Positions 60,374-64,000 of a DNA stretch of 64,000 nucleotides are shown one piece after another (positions within the stretch are counted from its first letter, which is position 1; every line of letters starts with the position of its first letter). Source of the stretch: DASUPK01 sp963743575 (GTDB taxonomy: Bacteria > Actinomycetota > Thermoleophilia > Solirubrobacterales > 70-9). The stretch lies in NCBI GenBank assembly GCA_963743575.1, contig CAVUQC010000004.1, positions 533,741 through 597,740 on the forward strand. Reading direction: 5' to 3'. The position numbers and the translations under genes were made by a program. Under the pieces are notes generated by a model. It searched no databases. It was given only the letters and a program-made list of their open reading frames with translations, and was not told the DNA's origin.

Positions 60374-61525
60374 TTGTCTGTCGCCGCAAGAGCTCCAAAC
60401 CGGTCGGCGGCGCTGCCGCCGATACCCGTGATCGACCTCGCTCGCGAGCATGAGCAGATCGGCGACGAGCTTCGAGAGGCATTCGATGCGGTGCTCGCCG
60501 ACAGCGGATTCGTGCTGGGTGACGAGGTGGAGCGATTCGAAGGCGAATTCGCGGCAATGTGTGAAGTGCCTCACTGCGTCGGCGTCGGATCGGGGACCGC
60601 CGGGCTGACCCTGGCTCTGATCGCCGCTGGAGTTGGGACGGGCGACGAGGTCATCGTCCCGGCCCACACCTACATCGCCACGGCACTGGCGGTCCTACAT
60701 GCGGGTGCGGTTCCGCGATTCTGCGACGTTGACGACGACACCGGGCTGGTCGACTTGGAGTCCGCCGCGAGCGTGGTCTCCGATCGCACCGCGGCGATCA
60801 TCGCCGTGCACCTGTACGGCCAGGTCTGCGACATGGAGGCCCTGGCGCTGCTTGCCCGGCGTAACGGCCTCCTCTTGATCGAGGACGCCGCGCAGGCACA
60901 CGGAGCGCGATGGAGAATGGATCGCGCGGGATCGCTCGGCGACGTCGCCGCCTTCAGCTTCTACCCGAGTAAGAACCTCGGCGCGCTCGGCGACGGCGGA
61001 GCTGTCTGCACCAATAGCGACGAGATCGCGGAGCGCTGCCGCCGCCTGCGGAACCTGGGTCAGCGAAGCAAGGGTGATCACACCGAAGCCGGCTTCAATG
61101 AGCGGCTGGACGGCATGCAGGCGGCATGGCTGCGGGTGAAATTGGCCCGGCTCGAGCGTTCGAACGAGGCTCGCCGCGGGCGGGCCTCGCTGTACCGGGA
61201 AGTGCTGCCGGACGATTGTCGAACGCTCGCCGAAGACCCTCGCGCGGAGTGCGTCTATCACCTGTTCCCGATCCGCGTGAACGACAGGGACCGAGTACGT
61301 GAGCATCTCTTGCAGAGCGGCGTCGCCACGGGGATTCACTACTCGCCCGCGCTGCACAGGCAGCCCTTGTTCGCCGATCTCGGTCTGGCCAACGGAGAGC
61401 TGCCGAATGCGGCCGCGTGGAGTCGTGAGGAGGTCTCGCTGCCGATGTTCGCCGAGCTGACCGACGACGAGGTCCAGCGAGTGGGAGAAGCCGTTGGTCT
61501 GGCGCTTGCAGAGGAGGGCCGATGA
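60374..61525 (+). CDS. DegT/DnrJ/EryC1/StrS-family PLP aminotransferase
   Basis: 383 residues from a TTG at 60374, chosen because AAGGAGGT ends 8 bp before it; a GTG at 60368 is too close. IPVIDLAREHEQIGDEL, VGVGSGTAGLTLAL, VIVPAHTYIATALAVLHAGAVP, IEDAAQAHGA and SFYPSKNLGALGDGG, where the Lys binds PLP. It makes an amino sugar nucleotide, probably for surface polysaccharide. The next gene starts within its stop. Confidence 0.92.
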   Translation: MSVAARAPNRSAALPPIPVIDLAREHEQIGDELREAFDAVLADSGFVLGDEVERFEGEFAAMCEVPHCVGVGSGTAGLTLALIAAGVGTGDEVIVPAHTYIATALAVLHAGAVPRFCDVDDDTGLVDLESAASVVSDRTAAIIAVHLYGQVCDMEALALLARRNGLLLIEDAAQAHGARWRMDRAGSLGDVAAFSFYPSKNLGALGDGGAVCTNSDEIAERCRRLRNLGQRSKGDHTEAGFNERLDGMQAAWLRVKLARLERSNEARRGRASLYREVLPDDCRTLAEDPRAECVYHLFPIRVNDRDRVREHLLQSGVATGIHYSPALHRQPLFADLGLANGELPNAAAWSREEVSLPMFAELTDDEVQRVGEAVGLALAEEGR

Positions 61526-62592
61526 TCCGGGACGAGCCAACCGATCCGGTCGTCTTCGGGGTGGTCGGACTCGGCTACTGGGGCCCCAATCTGATCCGGG
61601 TGCTGGCGGACGTCCCGGGCGCACGCCTTAAGTGGCTCTGCGATCTCGACCCGCAGCGGGTGGAGCGCTTTCGCCGGCGCTACCCGACGAGTGTCGGGAC
61701 CTCGGACGTCGAGCAGGTGCTCGCCGACGAGGAGGTGGACGCGGTGGTGCTGGCGACGCCGGTCTTCAGCCACTTCGACCTCGCCTCCGCCTGCCTGGAG
61801 GCCGGCAAGCACACCTTCGTGGAGAAGCCGCTGGCACCCTCAGTGGAGGAGGCCGAGGAACTTCAGCGGATCTCTAGCGAGAACGAGGTCGTCCTCATGT
61901 GCGGCCACACCTTCGTTTACAGCCCGCCCGTCCGCGCGGTGCGCGGGTTGATAGAGCGCGGCGAGCTCGGCGACATCCTCTTCGTCTCCTCGAGCCGGGT
62001 CAACCTGGGCCTCCACCAGCGCGACGTGAGCGTCATCTGGGACCTCGGCCCGCACGACTTCTCGATCCTCCTCTACTGGCTCGGCGAGGTGCCGCGCAGC
62101 GTGCGGGCGACAGGGCGGGACTCGATCGTTCCCGGCATCCCGGACGTCGCCTTCGTCAGCCTCGCCTACGACTCGGGCATCGTCGCCAACGTGGAGCTGA
62201 GCTGGATCGCTCCCAGCAAGCTGCGGCGGACCGTGATCGTCGGCGACAAGAAGATGGTGGTCTACGACGACGGTACGCCGGAGCCGGTCAAGATCTTCGA
62301 CCAAGGCGTCGTCTTCAAGGACCCTGAGACCTTCGGCGAGTACCACCTCTCCTACCGGACCGGCGACGTCCTCTCGCCGAAGGTCGAGTCACACGAGCCT
62401 CTGGTCGCCGAGATCGAGGATTTCGTGAAGGCGATCAGGACTGGGAGCGAGCCGGATTCCAGCCCCGACCTGGCGACTGACGTCGTCCGAATCACCGAGG
62501 CGGCCGACGAGTCCCTGCGCTCCGACGGCGAGCAGATCACGCTTGAGCGTTCGCCGTTCCCGCTTTCCAGCGCGCGCATGGGAGCGGTCTGA
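61522..62592 (+). CDS. Gfo/Idh/MocA-family oxidoreductase
   Basis: 356 residues. FGVVGLGYWGPNLIRVLADVPGARLKWLCDLD is the NAD-binding fold; FVEKPLAPSVEEAEEL carries the EKP motif and VIWDLGPHDFSILLYWLGE the substrate-binding Asp/His. With the aminotransferase it fits sugar-nucleotide modification (for example oxidation at C3 before transamination). ATGA overlap upstream. Confidence 0.92.
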   Translation: MIRDEPTDPVVFGVVGLGYWGPNLIRVLADVPGARLKWLCDLDPQRVERFRRRYPTSVGTSDVEQVLADEEVDAVVLATPVFSHFDLASACLEAGKHTFVEKPLAPSVEEAEELQRISSENEVVLMCGHTFVYSPPVRAVRGLIERGELGDILFVSSSRVNLGLHQRDVSVIWDLGPHDFSILLYWLGEVPRSVRATGRDSIVPGIPDVAFVSLAYDSGIVANVELSWIAPSKLRRTVIVGDKKMVVYDDGTPEPVKIFDQGVVFKDPETFGEYHLSYRTGDVLSPKVESHEPLVAEIEDFVKAIRTGSEPDSSPDLATDVVRITEAADESLRSDGEQITLERSPFPLSSARMGAV

Positions 62593-64000
62593 TGGCGATT
62601 CTGCGAACGCATTCGCACGCACACACCGTCAGGAGAGGTGCCCGCGGGGGCCTACGGATCTCACCCTTGCCCAGCGCAGGCCTGCCGACGAGGCTGTCCT
62701 CGATACCGAGCTGAAGGCTCCCGACCGAATCACCAGGCGCAGCCTGGCGGCGGCCGACTGCATCGCGATCGCGGTGGCCTTCGCGATCGGCGAGCTCCTG
62801 ATCGGCCCCGGGAACGGAAGCCGCACTGACGATTCTGCTGAGCGCCCTGACGCTGCCGGTCTGGGTGGTCCTCTTCAAGCTCTACGGGCTCTACGACCGC
62901 GACTCGAGGCGGATCACCCGCTCGACCCTGGACGACCTGCCGCATCTGCTGAACGCGCTGGTGCTGGGTTCTCTTGGCCTCTGGGCCTATTCGAAGCTCG
63001 TCTTTCCCGAACGGCTCCAGCTTGCTCAGGGCGCCGCCTTCTTCGGCATCGCTCTCGCCCTGATCCTGCTGGGGCGCACGCTGGTCCGCGGCATAGTTGC
63101 CCCGGCCTTCGCGCGCGAGCGGCTGCTTCTGATCGGCGACGGACACGTGTCGCCGAGATCCTGCTACGGAAGATCCGCCTCCATCGCGAGTACGGCCTCG
63201 ACCCGGTCGGCTACATGTCGACGAGCAGCGTCAACGGCCGGATTGAGGAGGATCCCATACCTCGGCAACCCGCTCGAGGACCTGGAATCCGCCTGCCGGC
63301 GCTCCCGGGCGCACCGGGTGGTGATCTCGGCCGCGGGCCTGCCGAGCGACAAGGAGCTCGTCGACCTGATCAGGCGGTGCAGCGAGCTCAACCTCAAGGT
63401 CGCGGTCGTCCCCAACCTGGTGGAGGTGCTGGGTTCGTCGGTGGTGACCGACGATGTGGAGGGCCTGGCCGTCCTGGGCCTCAGCCCACCGGTCTTCTCG
63501 CGCTCCTCGCGACTGATGAAGCGGGCGATGGACGTCAGCGATTGCCGCTTTCGTTCTCGTCCTGGCCGCGCCGGTACTGGCGCTCGCCGCGATCGCGATC
63601 AAGCTGACCTCGAGGGGGCCGGTGCTCTTCACACAGGAGCGGGTGGGCCGCGGCGGGTCTCCCTTCCGGATCCACAAGCTGAGGACGATGGTCCAGGACG
63701 CCGAGGCGCAGGAGGCCGAGCTCAGGAAGCACAGTAGGCACTCGGCCTGGCTCTTCCTGGAAGAGGATCCCCGCATCACCCGCGTGGGCCGCTTCCTCAG
63801 GTTCACGAGCATCGACGAGCTGCCGCAGCTTTTCAACGTGCTCAAGGGCGAGATGAGTCTCGTGGGCCCCAGGCCGATGACCCCGGCTGTGGACGAGCAG
63901 ATCGCGGGCTGGGGACGCCGGCGTCTCGACCTGACGCCGGGGATCACCGGGCTCTGGCAGACGCTGGGCCGCACCACGATCCCCTTCGAGGAGATGGTGA
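62592..64000 (+). pseudogene. Polyprenyl-phosphate sugar-1-phosphate transferase (exopolysaccharide initiation), frameshifted and cut by window end
   Basis: Coding-quality pieces lie in order in shifting frames: RITRRSLAAADCIAIAVAF, ALTILLSALTLPVWVV then LFKLYGLYDRD, VAEILLRKIRLHREYGLDPVGY, PYLGNPLEDLE to LMKRAMDV, and finally AIAAFVLVLAAPVLALAA, KLTSRGPVLFTQERVG, FRIHKLRTM, SIDELPQLFNVLKGEMSLVGPRP and DLTPGITGLWQT. The last motifs are diagnostic of the PHPT family. Five one-base shifts occur (near 62650, 62825, 63145, 63250 and 63537). The start overlaps the upstream stop (TGATG). It may be a real pseudogene or an error-rich contig region. Confidence 0.8.

Noticed and set aside
1..64000. CRISPR arrays, rRNA genes, prophage structural genes
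   Set aside because: No regularly spaced repeats, rRNA signatures or capsid/tail genes were found on reading the window.

Overview
The window is high-GC DNA from a Gram-positive actinobacterium. The gene content fits Actinomycetota, probably the Thermoleophilia/Solirubrobacterales side: a six-gene MCE cluster, a DUF3556 membrane protein, a class III alcohol dehydrogenase paired with an MBL hydrolase, DosS-like and NarL-family signalling proteins, many GTG/TTG starts and 1-4 bp gene overlaps. The taxon is inferred from gene content; no rRNA is present.

Layout. 1-1554: a sulfatase running off the left edge. 1673-1841: tRNA-Gly(TCC) and tRNA-Pro(GGG). 1842-8131: a 6.3-kb island bounded on the right by an exact 46-bp copy of the 3' part of tRNA-Pro. 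It holds stress-type genes (USP-like, DUF488, histidine kinase, response regulator, GreA, DoxX), most of them frameshifted, and five copies of an 18-bp palindrome (ATGGG...CCCAT) that resembles the DosR/DevR box. 8278-10641: a formaldehyde/thiol detoxification group. 10.6-28.2 kb: an ABC exporter, a DosS-like GAF kinase with a NarL-type regulator, c-di-GMP proteins, a GH25 lysozyme, an anti-sigma-type sensor, lactate and CoA enzymes, a second sulfatase, a DUF3556 protein and an FAD oxidoreductase. 28.6-30.1 kb: tRNA-Leu, tRNA-Glu and a 1.27-kb segment bounded by a 25-bp repeat of the tRNA-Glu 3' end, carrying a secreted-protein gene. 30.2-32.6 kb: a secreted metzincin with RTX-like repeats and small genes. 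32.8-41.8 kb: six overlapping MCE genes with no permease gene beside them. 42.0-42.7 kb: a second copy of the secreted-protein gene, sharing a 411-bp identical core with the first.

42.8-49.3 kb is the most interesting system: a cobalamin riboswitch followed by five overlapping or nearly overlapping genes. They encode two exported DUF4430-type proteins, an ECF T protein, a fused double ECF ATPase, and an ECF S-type membrane domain fused to an external alpha/alpha-toroid and a C-terminal membrane anchor. DUF4430 and the alpha/alpha-toroid are the bacterial counterparts of the beta and alpha domains of animal transcobalamin/intrinsic factor. The operon therefore looks like a B12 importer with a split transcobalamin-like capture apparatus.

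49.4-64.0 kb: nitroreductase, GlpD, a diverged Rho-like ATPase, DNA repair (Tag), a CBS protein, a TIR-like protein, a broken alpha/beta hydrolase, a Bax inhibitor-1 protein, DUF192, an MFS exporter, a PAS-BTAD regulator, and a surface-sugar cluster (aminotransferase, Gfo/Idh/MocA oxidoreductase, frameshifted sugar-phosphate transferase) running off the right edge.
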